Assembly: GCA_032622095.1 (NCBI GenBank)
Contig: CP136068.1
Span: 187,787,309 to 187,851,308 of the forward strand
Length of the DNA stretch: 64,000 nt
From: Siphonodentalium dalli
Taxonomy: Eukaryota; Mollusca; Scaphopoda; Gadilida; Siphonodentaliidae
Direction: 5' to 3'
Shown in pieces: positions 30,773-41,166 of the stretch. The notes below the pieces were generated by a model, which did no database searches, was not told where the DNA came from, and saw only the letters and a program-made list of their open reading frames with translations. Position numbers and translations under genes: made by a program. Each line of letters opens with the position of its first letter. The stretch's first letter is position 1.

Positions 30773-30948
30773 CTCTCGAAAATTATCCGTAAGAAAAGAA
30801 GAACGAAGCCCACGGCGATTGCAACTAGCAAGTCCGAAAACACAGGTCGTCGTTCTCCGTGTGTAGATAATTGTACATCTTCCCAAGTATGACCATGTGG
30901 TAACCAAAACGAAGCACTGAAGAACGTATCGAACAAAAACGACGCCAT
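30773..30948 (-). CDS. CERS: Ceramide synthase exon 1 (start codon and first membrane helix)
   Basis: 176 bp from ATG (30948) to the donor GAG-AG/gttaga. It encodes MASFLFDTFFSASFWLPHGH, then TWEDVQLSTHGERRPVFSDL and the hydrophobic LVAIAVGFVLLFLRIIFE. The F/L-W-x-F-W-L-P…TW-ED opening, followed after about 20 residues by one helix ending R-x-x-FE, is the N-terminus of animal ceramide synthases. I chose the ATG at 30948 because its context (aacATGG) is strong and it gives the usual family length before WLP. An in-frame ATG at 30996 has a poorer context. Phase 2 at the donor matches exon 2 (AG+G = Arg). Intron 1 is about 8.8 kb. Confidence 0.83.
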
Positions 30949-31024
30949 GTTAAAAACAGGTCTGTTACCGGCGAACACCCGCCAGTTGTCGTTCATGTGC
31001 CCGAGTTTCTCAAAATAGAACAGG

Positions 31025-31032
31025 TGACGTCA
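31025..31032. promoter_or_regulatory. CRE/ATF-type palindrome TGACGTCA
   Basis: Perfect TGACGTCA 77 bp upstream of the ceramide synthase start codon. This is the classic CREB/ATF site and lies where a proximal promoter would be. Function is inferred from motif and position only. Confidence 0.45.
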
Positions 31033-31059
31033 TCGGTATGACGATTTGCAGCAGGTCTC

Positions 31060-31360
31060 CGTTTGCGGAGCTCCCTTTGCGGAAGTCCCCGAATTCGCGG
31101 AGTTCCCATAAAATTGGCGAAAGAGACGACTTTAAAGGGAGGAACGGGTTTGTATAGGTCAATTGACACGTATTTTAAGCAAATAACGACAATAGTGGCC
31201 TGTAATATCAATTATATTTGCGGATTTCACTTGGCGCAAATCAAATAGGACGATAACAGATCATGCAAATTAAATCGCGGAGGTCCCTAAACTCGCATTC
31301 ATAATTCGCGAAGTTCCCTCTATAAATTAGCAAAACGAACAACTTTAAAGAAGGAAAGTT
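31060..31360. repeat. Diverged direct repeat upstream of ceramide synthase
   Basis: Two related blocks (about 31095-31150 and 31290-31350) share aattcgcg(g/a)agttccc, then ataaa(a)tt and acgactttaaag / acaactttaaag. They could be promoter-region duplications or an old repeat. Confidence 0.5.
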
Positions 31361-31449
31361 GTGTATGCATCATAATTATATCTAGGCTGAAGCGTGTAGC
31401 TAGGTCCCAATTCATTTCCTAATATAACTACTCGTGGGTACCGGTACGT

Positions 31450-31885
31450 GAACATAATGTATAGCATTTGTAAAGCGCCTTTCCCATGAGGCCCAAAGCG
31501 CTCAAAGTTTTACAATTATTACCCTGATGAGCCTGAACATTCAGTAACCATCTACTGCTCCCCGGGGACAGGGGGAGGTACAGCCGGGTATGCGAGGATA
31601 CCATATGGCTAGCATACTGACAAGATCTTTCACTGCTCATTATCAGGTACCCTTGTAATGCATGGGTGGTGCAAAGCAGACACAGTACGAGCGACCTTGC
31701 TCAAGGGTCACAACTTGGCGCGAGATTCAAACAGTGTACAATCCAACAATTGCACATCGCTCAAGTCGGCCAAGCCACTGCTGTGTGGAAACTCATAACA
31801 GACCACCAGCCAGCCGCGAACTCGCCTCGCTGTGTTGACAGCGAAGACAAGTCCAACGCGCTAACCACTGGACCACGGAGCTCCA
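31450..31885 (-). mobile_element. tRNA-derived SINE with gcgctttacaaatgc tail
   Basis: Read on the minus strand: A-box TGGTCCAGTGGTTAGCGCG (about 31855-31874), B-box-like GCGAGTTCGCGGC (about 31811-31823), then a body containing cttgagcaagg. The 3' end is agcgctttgggcctcatggg ... gcgctttacaaatgctat. The tail resembles those mobilised by L2/CR1-type LINEs. No functional tRNA fold. Confidence 0.7.
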
Positions 31886-31899
31886 CTGAACGAGTAGGC

Positions 31900-32115
31900 C
31901 ATGCACATCAGTGTTTGGTCGAGGATAAGATCATCACAGTCTGGGCTAGACGATGTTGCCGCGGGTTCGAACCCCGGTATGGATGAAAATTGGGACCTGT
32001 TTTCAAGCCTGAAGAAATGAGAATTTGTTCACACTCAGGCTCACCGAGTTAAGTAATTATGAAGCAATGAACACCCATACTGAGTCCGTGCCTCCATATC
32101 TCTGACATATATTAT
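31900..32115 (+). mobile_element. Second tRNA-derived SINE
   Basis: A-box-like TGGTCGAGGAT (31916-31926) and a perfect B-box GGGTTCGAACCCC (31963-31975). A short body follows and an attattata tail. It lies head to head with the preceding SINE. Confidence 0.55.
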
Positions 32116-32124
32116 TATACAATA

Positions 32125-32358
32125 AGCGAGATCACTGAGTCGCGGCCATATTGGATTCATTCAGCCCCATTTCCGCGGTTTAAGTGCTACAGTTCTGGAG
32201 GTGCATTCAATATATGGAACTTTTAATATTCACGATTTCCATATTCAAAAGCTCCATATATATATGGAAGGCACCTCGAGAACTTTGACTTGTAGCATTG
32301 CATGGGTGTGCGGAACGGGGCTGGATGCATCCAATATGGCCGCGACTTAGCAAGAGGC
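32125..32358. mobile_element. Fold-back element, cgcggccatattggat ends, copy 1
   Basis: Left end cactgagtcgcggccatatt, right end aatatggccgcgacttagc. The interior contains a second inverted pair around ccatatatatatgg. Confidence 0.75.
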
Positions 32359-32583
32359 TTATATATATATACGACGATGGTGAGTATTTGGTAAAGAAAG
32401 GGTTAAATTTTAACTGTTAAATAAGGAATAAAATGTGAACAAGTTTTCCTAAATCCTGAATCAGTTAACTGGCCCACCATGTATGAGAACAGTTTTTGAC
32501 TCGAATGTTTATATCTGAATCTGATATTTGCAAAATCCTAAAATCTTGTGGTCTAACTCCAGTTTCTGCACTTTTCTATAAGT

Positions 32584-32798
32584 CTTGTCACTGAATCGCG
32601 GCCATATTGAATCCATCCAGCCCCGTCCCGTTGTTTTAGTGCATCAGGTCAAAGTTCTGGAGTAGCATTCCATATATGGAGCTTTTGAATATTCATGAAT
32701 TCCATATATGGAATGCTACTCCAGAACTTTGACCTATATCACTAAAACGACGGAACGGTGCTGGGTGGATTCAACATAGCCGCGACTCAGTGACAAGG
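32584..32798. mobile_element. Fold-back element, copy 2, intact
   Basis: Ends cttgtcactgaatcgcggcc and cgcgactcagtgacaag. The central palindrome has arms aaagttctggagtagcattc / complement around tatatggagctttt. A partial relative is at 48152-48290. Confidence 0.82.
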
Positions 32799-33039
32799 CT
32801 TACTGTGGCCATGATAAACATTTCTGAAAGATGCATTTGATGAAATTATAATTATAACGTGGCAATGACACTGTAGCTCAACGTTGAGAGGGGATAATGT
32901 CATACATCATAATTATATATTATAGCCAATGGAGCGATAATGAATGCGGAAACTTTAATGTTTAAATTATTTAGTGATGCAATAAGTAAAATCACAGATG
33001 GATGCCGACAGCCATGTTTTTGATTGAATAACGTTCAAA
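32799..33039. other. Unassigned sequence
   Basis: No feature recognised. Confidence 0.5.
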
Positions 33040-33380
33040 TTTGATAGCCCCCGGAATGATCCTGAACATGCCTGTAATTTTTTAATGTCGGCTGCATGGT
33101 GTATATGTACCGATAGATTCAAATGTGAAATCCAAGATGCATAATGGCCGATAACTGCCATGCTTTTTTTGTCCCCGAATGTTTTTGTTTTGGGGACTAT
33201 TAAAATAGCCGTGCCCGTCCGTCTGTCCGTCGATGATGAGGATTTTTTGAGGGGGGGGGGGGGCTATCGGATCGAAACCAAATTTGGCATGTGAAGTTAT
33301 CAAGGTACCGATATTGATATCACGATTGGTGGTGATTGTATGAGGGATGTGGTGTGCCAAGGGATTTAGTCATGCATGCA
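33040..33380 (-). repeat. gaaatccaagatg / ccgtccgtctgtccgtc interspersed repeat
   Basis: Contains gtgaaatccaagatgcataa, a cccgtccgtctgtccgtcga stretch, a 14-G tract and ccaaatttggcatg. A fragment of the same type is at about 39630-39690 (aaatccaagatggccgctgg). Confidence 0.55.
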
Positions 33381-34317
33381 AAGAGTAAAATTCTAAATAT
33401 ATAAATTTTCAAAACAATTCTCAAATAAATGTGACCATGCAGGCGGGTGTGCACATGGATTCAAATTTTGGAATCGAAGATGTCTGTTGGTGGCCATGAT
33501 TTTTTAACGATTTCGCCAAATATCGGTGACTCCCATCTAGATGGCACCCCGGGGATCCAAGTATCTGTATCTGTAGATATTGCAGTGCAGGAACCTTTCG
33601 GTTATAGACGCACTGGTCAAGTTTGTTGATGATCGGATGAAAGATGTGACCTGTGGGGTGTTTTACAGGAAATTGTTGACGAACGGATGGACGCTCAGCC
33701 CAACCCCCCCCCCCCCACCCCCCCACCACGCCCCTGCGCGTGTCAAAAAGTGTAGTGGCTTCGGTCATGCTGGAGCTGAAAGGGTCACTCTCACCAAAAA
33801 AAGTGCTGAAAGGTACAAAGGTTTTGAAAATGTGCTGAAAGGTACACAGGTTTGGAAATGTTCTAAATGAACGTCATCGTTAATCTGCCATGATTTATGT
33901 TAGAGAATAATTGTTTACATTCCAATGAACATTAAAATGAACTGAAATCAAAAACTGCTAATGCGCGCCAGACTTTCAGAAACACAGTAGGGCCGATCAC
34001 AAACCCTGTGTACCTTTCAGCACTTTTTATGGTGAGAGTGGCCCCTTCGGTCATGATAGCTCCATGGATGCTGATCGTTATTGTCATATATTATATTGTT
34101 CACATCTATATCTGTCGTAAATAGATATATTGATCATGATTTAATTGTTTATTTATGTAGCCAATATAAACTCGTCTAGTTCAACGCAAATCATGCTTCG
34201 ATTTTCTATATACTAGTGCATGGAGCAGACTGGAGCGGGTAAAACTATGTCAGGCGTACATAATATATAGTACGTCTGAAGGAATTTCACGTTTTGGCGC
34301 ACCGAAAGCGACAATTT
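33381..34317. other. Unassigned sequence
   Basis: No gene recognised. C-rich tracts lie at about 33702-33725, and a short direct repeat (gtgctgaaaggtacaaaggt / gtgctgaaaggtacacaggt) at about 33802-33855. Confidence 0.45.
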
Positions 34318-34769
34318 TTAAAGGTACTCAATCCGAATTAACGCTAACAGATTACTATTTCCTTGGCTTCGGGGGTAAAACATATCTGATTCGAGTCGAG
34401 GAACCCACCCATCAAAGCTCAGAGTGATCTCATATTGATTTTTGAAATCTATTGTTTTAATTTTATGTGGCCCAGTAAACAGCAGACGATAATACTTTCT
34501 CTGACCAAATTGCGGATGAAGATGGATAACTCTAAAATCAAGTGACTTTTTTGTGTCAGATGTTTGACAAACCGGCAATATTTCGTTAAACAAAAAGTTG
34601 ATAAATAACAGGTTTTTGTCAATTTTATGCTATACTAGTAGTTGACTTCCGTTAGCATTATGTTTGAGCAATTAATCGATTCTGACAACTGAAGCGGCAT
34701 TTCAATAAATCTTGTTGTTGTTGGAATCTGATGATATGGGGACCATCGAATCAGATTGAGTACCTTTAT
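34318..34769 (-). mobile_element. AGGTACTCAATCC MITE
   Basis: Body 34322-34765, left TTAA 34318-34321, right TTAT (one change from TTAA). Ends AGGTACTCAATCCGAATT and CAGATTGAGTACCT. Full interior. Confidence 0.85.
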
Positions 34770-35905
34770 GCGCCAAAATGTGAGGCATCATGGTGCACAT
34801 TTTGTCGTTTCTGACGCATTCTGCGCGCCAAAACATGCGGGGGGGGGGGGGTCAGGAAAACAATTATGGATACAAGGTGAAAATTTTGTGTTTTTCAGTT
34901 TTGTGGACCCACCACCCCGGGAGCGTAAGTTTTTTCCACCCAGGTCTGGGACACCCACCCCCAAAATTGATGAAAATCTTGTAAATTCTACTATATAATG
35001 TGTTGTTGGCCCAGGGTAAGGGTCTCTCATTGTGTCTGCACCGGAACTGAGAGAACGCTGATCAAGTACACCCACAAAAAACAAACAAACAAAGCACATG
35101 GCTGAAAAATATGCCAACAAAACCAGTGACAAAACCTTTAAAAACCCAAATATTTATGGTTATAAAGGTAAAATACCCACTTTAACAAGATAGTTGTGTC
35201 CCTTATTAGCAATAGGTTAAAATATGTGCATGTGCCATGTGTTAAGTAAAAACACCATCAATTTGATTAAATAAGCACAGTTCCAGTCCTCTCCATGTGG
35301 GAAATCACTGGTGAGCAATGAGGAGCTCCCCTTAAAATCATTCTAGGCGAGTGGCGAGTAGCTCCCCTACAAAATGTCGAGGCGAGTAGTATCCCAACAG
35401 GATATGCCGAAGGCATCTCCCGAATGCCTGAGAGGGAGAGTACGAGATGGGGTCATGTGGGGGGGGGGGGCCTCCCTCGGATTTTTTTTGAAAATTAGAT
35501 GCTCTGAGATTGAATCTGGAGCCTTACTCCAATCAGTGAACAACACGTTATTGTGTGACTTAAGTCACTGTAGTCATGTATCGATATCGACCATGTACTT
35601 CGACCACGTGGTCACTGTATTTATCGTTTATTCAATATCTTGACTGATATCATTAATATAAACAAATGAGGCCAACGGTTTTTCGGCTTTTTGACAGCAA
35701 ATCAATCTAATGGGTCATACATACCGGTATTTATTTAAAAGTACAAGGGTTTCCAGTGGGATTTCAAGGAATGAGGGAACCAAGAACTTTTAAGCAATAT
35801 GAATTTCTATGTTAGTTACTATTTATGTATTTTGTTGTATTTATGTTACATTATTTATGTTGTATGCAGTTGTATACAGTTTTATGTGAATCGGAAGCGG
35901 TCACA
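34770..35905. other. Unassigned sequence with G tracts
   Basis: No convincing gene. Poly(G) at 34839-34851 and about 35459-35468. Duplicated gcgccaaaatg/gcgccaaaacatg near 34771 and 34826. Several short open frames without domains. Confidence 0.45.
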
Positions 35906-35995
35906 GTGAGATACTGGAATCATCACGAGTGGCCTAAAACGAGTGGCCTTTATGCCACGAGTGATGATTCCAGTATCTCACTGTGACCACGAATG
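35906..35995. repeat. Inverted repeat, ~32-bp arms
   Basis: Left arm ggtcacagtgagatactgga.. (about 35899) pairs with ..tccagtatctcactgtgacc (about 35964-35990). The centre is gtggcctaaaacgagtggcc. Confidence 0.8.
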
Positions 35996-37275
35996 AGGTA
36001 TTTCCGGTATTCACTCAAAACAAGAAGGTTTTCTTTTTATTATATGCTCTATTTACTAAAATAGATCGAGGAATTAATTCAAAATCGAACTACTCATGAT
36101 ATACTTCCAGTATTCACTCAAAACACGCAGGTATCCTCTATGTATAATAAGTTAAAAAAGCTATGATAAACTATGAGAAAAGATGAGAATGGATTTTGTT
36201 TTACATTGCTATTTTTTTCCTCGACCAAAACCGGACCCACCCCATGGTTTCAACTGTTAAAGGGAGAAATTGTGGACATAAAATTTAAATATAGAGCCCC
36301 CCTCACTCATATAAGGCTATAGCATGCACTACTATATGAATCTGATTGTTTCAATTCATTTTGAAGCTGTAATTTGTCTTAGAAATAATTTTGGAGGACA
36401 CCCACCCACCCGGTCCTTGTATCCTGTAATTTTTTTTCGACCCCCCCCCCCCCTGAAATAAGCGACAATATTCAGACCTTTAATAATATGGCTGACCAAC
36501 AGAAATTCTTAATCATCTTGAGAATTTATTATCCTAAAACATGTCTAATATCATATGCAACGTGGTCCAACCCTTTCTACATAAACGGTGTGCGTTATCA
36601 AATATTGAAAATTAATATATTTATGTTACTATACTTATATAATCACATTTTATTTATGGAATTGTTTTGACATCGGCCTCGAGTGGGCGTATCTGTCAAT
36701 AAATCTATCTATCAAGCGCCGAAATGTGTGACATTATACGCGGCGCACATATTGTCACTGTCTTCTGTCACTTTCAGCGCGCGACTAAATTAAATGGCGC
36801 ACATTTTGTCGCTTTCGACGCGAGCCAGAATCTCCATTAGGAGGAAGTGGCCCTGATAGTATTCCATATATTTATCCCATCCCATCAGAAGTAACACGCG
36901 AAGGAAACTAACCCTTTTTATATTGAATGGATTCTCCCAATATATTTCCAGGGACGAAAGTAGAGAGTCTCCGTGGGAGGGGGGGGGGGGTTGTTACTAT
37001 AATTTTGCATTGTATATACACCCCATGCACCCTTGAAACAGACCTACTGTTAATATACATCAAACTTTCCATGCAACTGTTGGATATTTCAACCTAAACT
37101 TTCCATGCAACTTTTGCATATTTCAACCTAACAACTTGGTTTGAAATTTTAACTCGTTACCATTCGGTCCAAAACATCTCACCAAATATGTAGGAAAACA
37201 TTCGAATTTTGGTCTAAAAATACAAATTTCACGCTAAATTCTGGTTGAAATATCAAACTATCAGATACAACTTTT
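35996..37275. other. Unassigned AT-rich sequence
   Basis: No gene recognised. A 38-bp duplication (aactttccatgcaact.. with atttcaaccta) lies at about 37064-37135. C tract at about 36443 and G tract at about 36970. Confidence 0.45.
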
Positions 37276-37390
37276 TGTCTTAACGCGACGGGAGCTGCGC
37301 TGCTGCAGCATTAAATATATTGTTCCAGTTCATCCCCTTATATACGCGAGTCTCCCGTAGGGAGTCGGGAGTCTCGCGTATATATAAGAC
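37276..37390 (-). mobile_element. TTAA-element fragment with hairpin
   Basis: An inverted gctgcgctgctgcagcatta end type follows an eroded TTAA. Then a hairpin with arms ttatatacgcgagtctcccg / complement, a diverged form of the cassette. Confidence 0.55.
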
Positions 37391-37771
37391 TAGCAGGTTA
37401 GCCCGCCACTGGCGTGGTTGGTCAGAAACATGACAATTTTAATTTTTGAATTTAAATATTTTTTGAATTAATTTTTGGTTTTTCAATATTTTGCCCGATT
37501 TGACATTGAATTGATCATTTTCAAGGTCAAGGTCAGGTTGGGGTCACAATTTAACCCGTTCATGACACTTCCCGCAGGTAGCAAGTATGAGCGCAATCGG
37601 TTCGAGTCTATAAAGGACACATGCACACATATATATATATAATTTGTGGGTACCCGTTTCAAGGTGAACATCACCTAGGGCGGAAAAACTGACCCGATCC
37701 GCGTTCCTAGGAAGCCCTGAGTATGTAAGAATCACACAACACGCTCATGTCTGTATAATGACGCAATGTAG
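37391..37771. other. Unassigned sequence
   Basis: No gene recognised; a short (AT)n microsatellite lies at about 37629-37641. Confidence 0.45.
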
Positions 37772-38143
37772 ACAGTGTCGTTCGTGGTGATTTTGATGAT
37801 TGGGAGTGGAGAAAGGGTGCTCAGAGCTTCTCCAAAACGCGACAACTACGGTGTCCGTGGGATTTTACCCTTAGATAGGAAGTTTGAACTCAATCGAGCA
37901 TGCGGAGAGCACTCAAAATATTGTTCCCGTATATCTCTGCGTTGCGTTGAATTGCAAACAAACGCTCTTTTTATACCGACGCGTCATATACAACGCTCAT
38001 TAAATTATCACTTGATTAACCACCGCAGTGCCGTTCGCGGTGATTTTGATGATTGGGAGTGGAGAAAGGGTGCTCAGAGCTTCTCCAAAACGCGACAACT
38101 ACGGTGTCCGTGGGATTTTACCCTTATATACGAAATTTGAGCT
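37772..38143. repeat. About 120-bp direct duplication, 253 bp apart
   Basis: The block with gtggtgattttgatgattgg through tccgtgggattttaccctta occurs at 37785-37875 and 38038-38128 with almost no differences. It is a recent segmental duplication. Confidence 0.85.
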
Positions 38144-38167
38144 CGATCCGACCAGCCTTTTTCGATT

Positions 38168-38215
38168 CTATGAAGTACACATATACACACACACACACAC
38201 ACATATATATATACG
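38168..38215. repeat. (CA)n(TA)n microsatellite
   Basis: acacacacacacacacac followed by atatatatata. Confidence 0.9.
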
Positions 38216-38239
38216 GAAGTCTCAAAATATATAGTAGAA

Positions 38240-38405
38240 GATAATGCATTGGCTTATTTTGGTCAATTAAGGTAAATATTGTCAGGCCAATCTGTTCTCT
38301 TATATGTGCGCGAGGCTCTATATGGGAGACTCGCATATATAAGAGAATGCATTGGAACAGGGTTTTCGCAAAATTTCAGGAAGCTCCTGTCATGGAAGGG
38401 TTAAA
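38240..38405 (+). mobile_element. TTAA element, gctcctgtcatggaaggg end type
   Basis: A diverged hairpin cassette (about 38285-38355), then cgcaaaatttcaggaagctc and catggaaggg followed by TTAA. The end segment recurs at about 38480-38515 and 58033-58081. Confidence 0.6.
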
Positions 38406-39190
38406 CTGCCCTTATGGAGCCCCTCACAGACGTGTGCAGACGACACTCGACAATACAAGCTGCCACCTGTATGGGGCTCTCTACAGGAGCTCCAGTCATG
38501 GAAGGGTTAAATTTCCAAGTAATTTTGTGTCATGTGCGAAACTGCTGAAAATCGATGTAAAGGTCATATCTCGATATAACCAAAACTCTAATGTGTGGCG
38601 GGTAGACCATGTCATGAATCTCCCGTAGAGAGCCTCACACAGATAGAAGGCTCTATTACTGGATGTCGTCTGGTCGTGTCTGTGGGGGGCACCATGCGGG
38701 TGTTCAGTAGACCATGTCATGAATCTCTACTCTGGCTACGCACGTAGAGATCATGTTCCACCCATTCAAAACATGGGACATTTTGTTTATGTTGTAACCT
38801 GTCCTGAGGGGGGACTTTATAATATTGAACAAACAAAACAGGGAATTAATATATTTCTTTGTTAATACTAATTCCTTAATAATCTACTTCACACTAGACG
38901 GTGGTCCTAGTTCGAGATTGCATTATTTTTGTGACTGCTATGAGTCGATATCGCATTTCAGCGAGAAGTTCCATGATTGTAAGAAATGCAAATCAAAATC
39001 GGCTCAAAGAAGTCACCTAAATCATGTAATCTCGAGCTGGGACATTCGTGCACCTACTGTGACATATATTAATAAGGATCAGGAATTAACTAAGAAATAT
39101 ATTACTTGCACTGTTTTTTCCCCAATGTTGTCAGAACATCAAATAGTTCCCATCATGTTTAAACTGGTGGAGTATGGGTCATAATACAAC
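38406..39190. mobile_element. Diverged relative of the 53.9-kb inverted-repeat element
   Basis: tagaccatgtcatgaatctc occurs at about 38605 and 38708. The segment from 38708 on (ctctggctacgcacgtagag, aaaacatgggac, cctgtcctgag) parallels the left arm of 53922-54402. The right arm is not clearly preserved. Confidence 0.45.
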
Positions 39191-39760
39191 AAATACAAAT
39201 ACAATAGTAGAGTGATTTCCCCTGGGACCCCCTAAGCAAGGATCATAAATAAAAAATTCTGGCAGCTGAATGGTCAATGACACATGGATCAAAAGTGCAC
39301 GAAAAAATGCACAAACATGTTTCCCGACGAGAAACATCAAATATAGCCACATGGTGAACGGTTACGGCTGTGAAATTGGCAAATCATTTATGGGAGGAGG
39401 GGGGGGGGGGGTGAAAAAATTTCTTCCGGCACGTATGCCGGGGTGGGTGGGTGGTCAAAGCCACCAACAAGCAATTTGTTCCGCAACTAAAAAAATAATT
39501 CCTGCTTGTTTTTTAGTGTTTTGGCAATGAGTTGGGCTTCAAAACCACTTTGAATGAGAGAAATAATGTAATTCTAACAGGTAAACTGACTGCAGGCAGT
39601 TATCGTGTTGTATTTTGTTGCAAATTTTGAAATCCAAGATGGCCGCTGGCAGCCATGTTTTTTTGGCCGAATGACCTCAAAATGACTCATTCCTATTTAC
39701 ATGTCCATGTTAACATCCATGATAAATAGTATGCACAGAAATAGAGGATCTCAAATGAGT
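39191..39760. other. Unassigned sequence
   Basis: G tract at about 39399-39411; fragment of the gaaatccaagatgg repeat at about 39630. No gene. Confidence 0.45.
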
Positions 39761-40005
39761 TACTATTTTATACGGAATTTATCAACCGAGTTCACTAAAT
39801 TCGATTTATAACTAAATTTAGTGGACGAGGTTGATAAATTACGTAAAAAATAGAACGAGTTTGAGATACTTTTTATCACATGATCATATAATCGCTAAAA
39901 TGTTATAGAATTTAGTGGACGAGGTTGATAAATTACGTAAAAAATAGAACGAGTTTGAGATACTTTTTATCACATGATCATATAATCGCTAAAATTTTAT
40001 CGAAA
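39760..40005. repeat. 93-bp tandem duplication with an inverted leader
   Basis: atttagtggacgaggttgat through atcgctaaaat occurs at about 39818 and 39911. The preceding ggaatttatcaaccgagttc is an inverted, diverged copy of the first part. Confidence 0.82.
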
Positions 40006-41080
40006 ACAACAATTAACTGCAGCCAGCGATCATTGTCCCAAAGAGCAGCGTGACGTCATTGCACGCGACGATATTACACGTGTCTATTACGCTCGAATAT
40101 TACATCGGAAAATAGTGCTAATCATGTGATAAATTCATATACAGCTGTTTACAGTGAATTTCCCCCCGCAAATCTCTGTTTTAATGTTAAAAGGGGGGGG
40201 GGTGGGTGTCCAAAAATGGTCGGAAAAAACTGCCGAAAACGGAAAAAAATTTGGCGGTGGGGGTGGGTGGGTACAAAAAATGATCGAAAGGGAAAAAATG
40301 CCATACGTGCCTGAATTTTTGTTCCGACCCCCCCCCCCCCTGAGGGGTTGATGTTTTTTTCGACGTCATTTTTCTCTCCATTTTAAGGGTAGTGTGACGT
40401 TTGTCAAAACTGCAGCGTTACGCAGCACGTTTACAAGTACTTTTGGGCACATGTTCGTGCGTCTAAAAGGACGTTCTTCAATGTTTTATACTCGTGCAAG
40501 GTCAAAGCTTTCCTGCGAATACAGGCCAGCGGGATTTGTTAACACTGAGGCCTATGCAAATCATTTGGTGTATTGTAACCTAGAATCTATACAGGCGTAG
40601 CTAGAGTATGAAGATCCGTGGCATGATAGGTTGTGAGCTACACATGTTTATCAATACACAGGACAGAGTTCAGTGTTTATAGACAATGGAGTGGGACTAC
40701 CCGCCACAGGGACTTAGTGCATAACTGCATATTGTATTATGCCTATTAGATATTTGATGACTTAATTACCTCGTATATCCATAATTATGTATACGTTATT
40801 ACATTACAAATATACCCCATATACGTTTATGCAGGCATAATTAGATCATGCTTTAGATTATGTAGTAGTCCCCTATTTCTCGACCCGTGATATAATACCG
40901 AACAATAAACAAAACACTCGAGCTATTTTGCAGTTAGACGATGAACTCATTTTAATTTTACGCGGTGATTCTTTAATTTTTGTCACGGCTGGGGGTATAT
41001 GGTTATATAAGCAATTGTCGAAACTATATTCGCGGGTGGATACTTGCATATATGTTCTACAATAGGCATGTTGGTGTATG
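40006..41080. other. Unassigned sequence left of the satellite
   Basis: No gene recognised; G and C tracts at about 40190 and 40327. Confidence 0.45.
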
Positions 41081-41166
41081 TTATTTTTCCTTGTACCATG
41101 TAACGTACATTGGATGGAATAAACAATAATGGATGGAATAAACAATCAATCAATCACAACAACACA
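41081..41166 (+). mobile_element. Probable 3' end of a non-LTR retroelement
   Basis: ggatggaataaacaat occurs twice, then a (CAAT)-type tail (caatcaatcaatcac). This is the usual look of a LINE or SINE 3' terminus. The coding part is not visible upstream. Confidence 0.35.

Noticed and set aside
38825-39184. 119-codon plus-strand gene
   Set aside because: Lies in a diverged inverted-repeat element related to 53922-54402, with no recognisable domain and no splice or promoter support.
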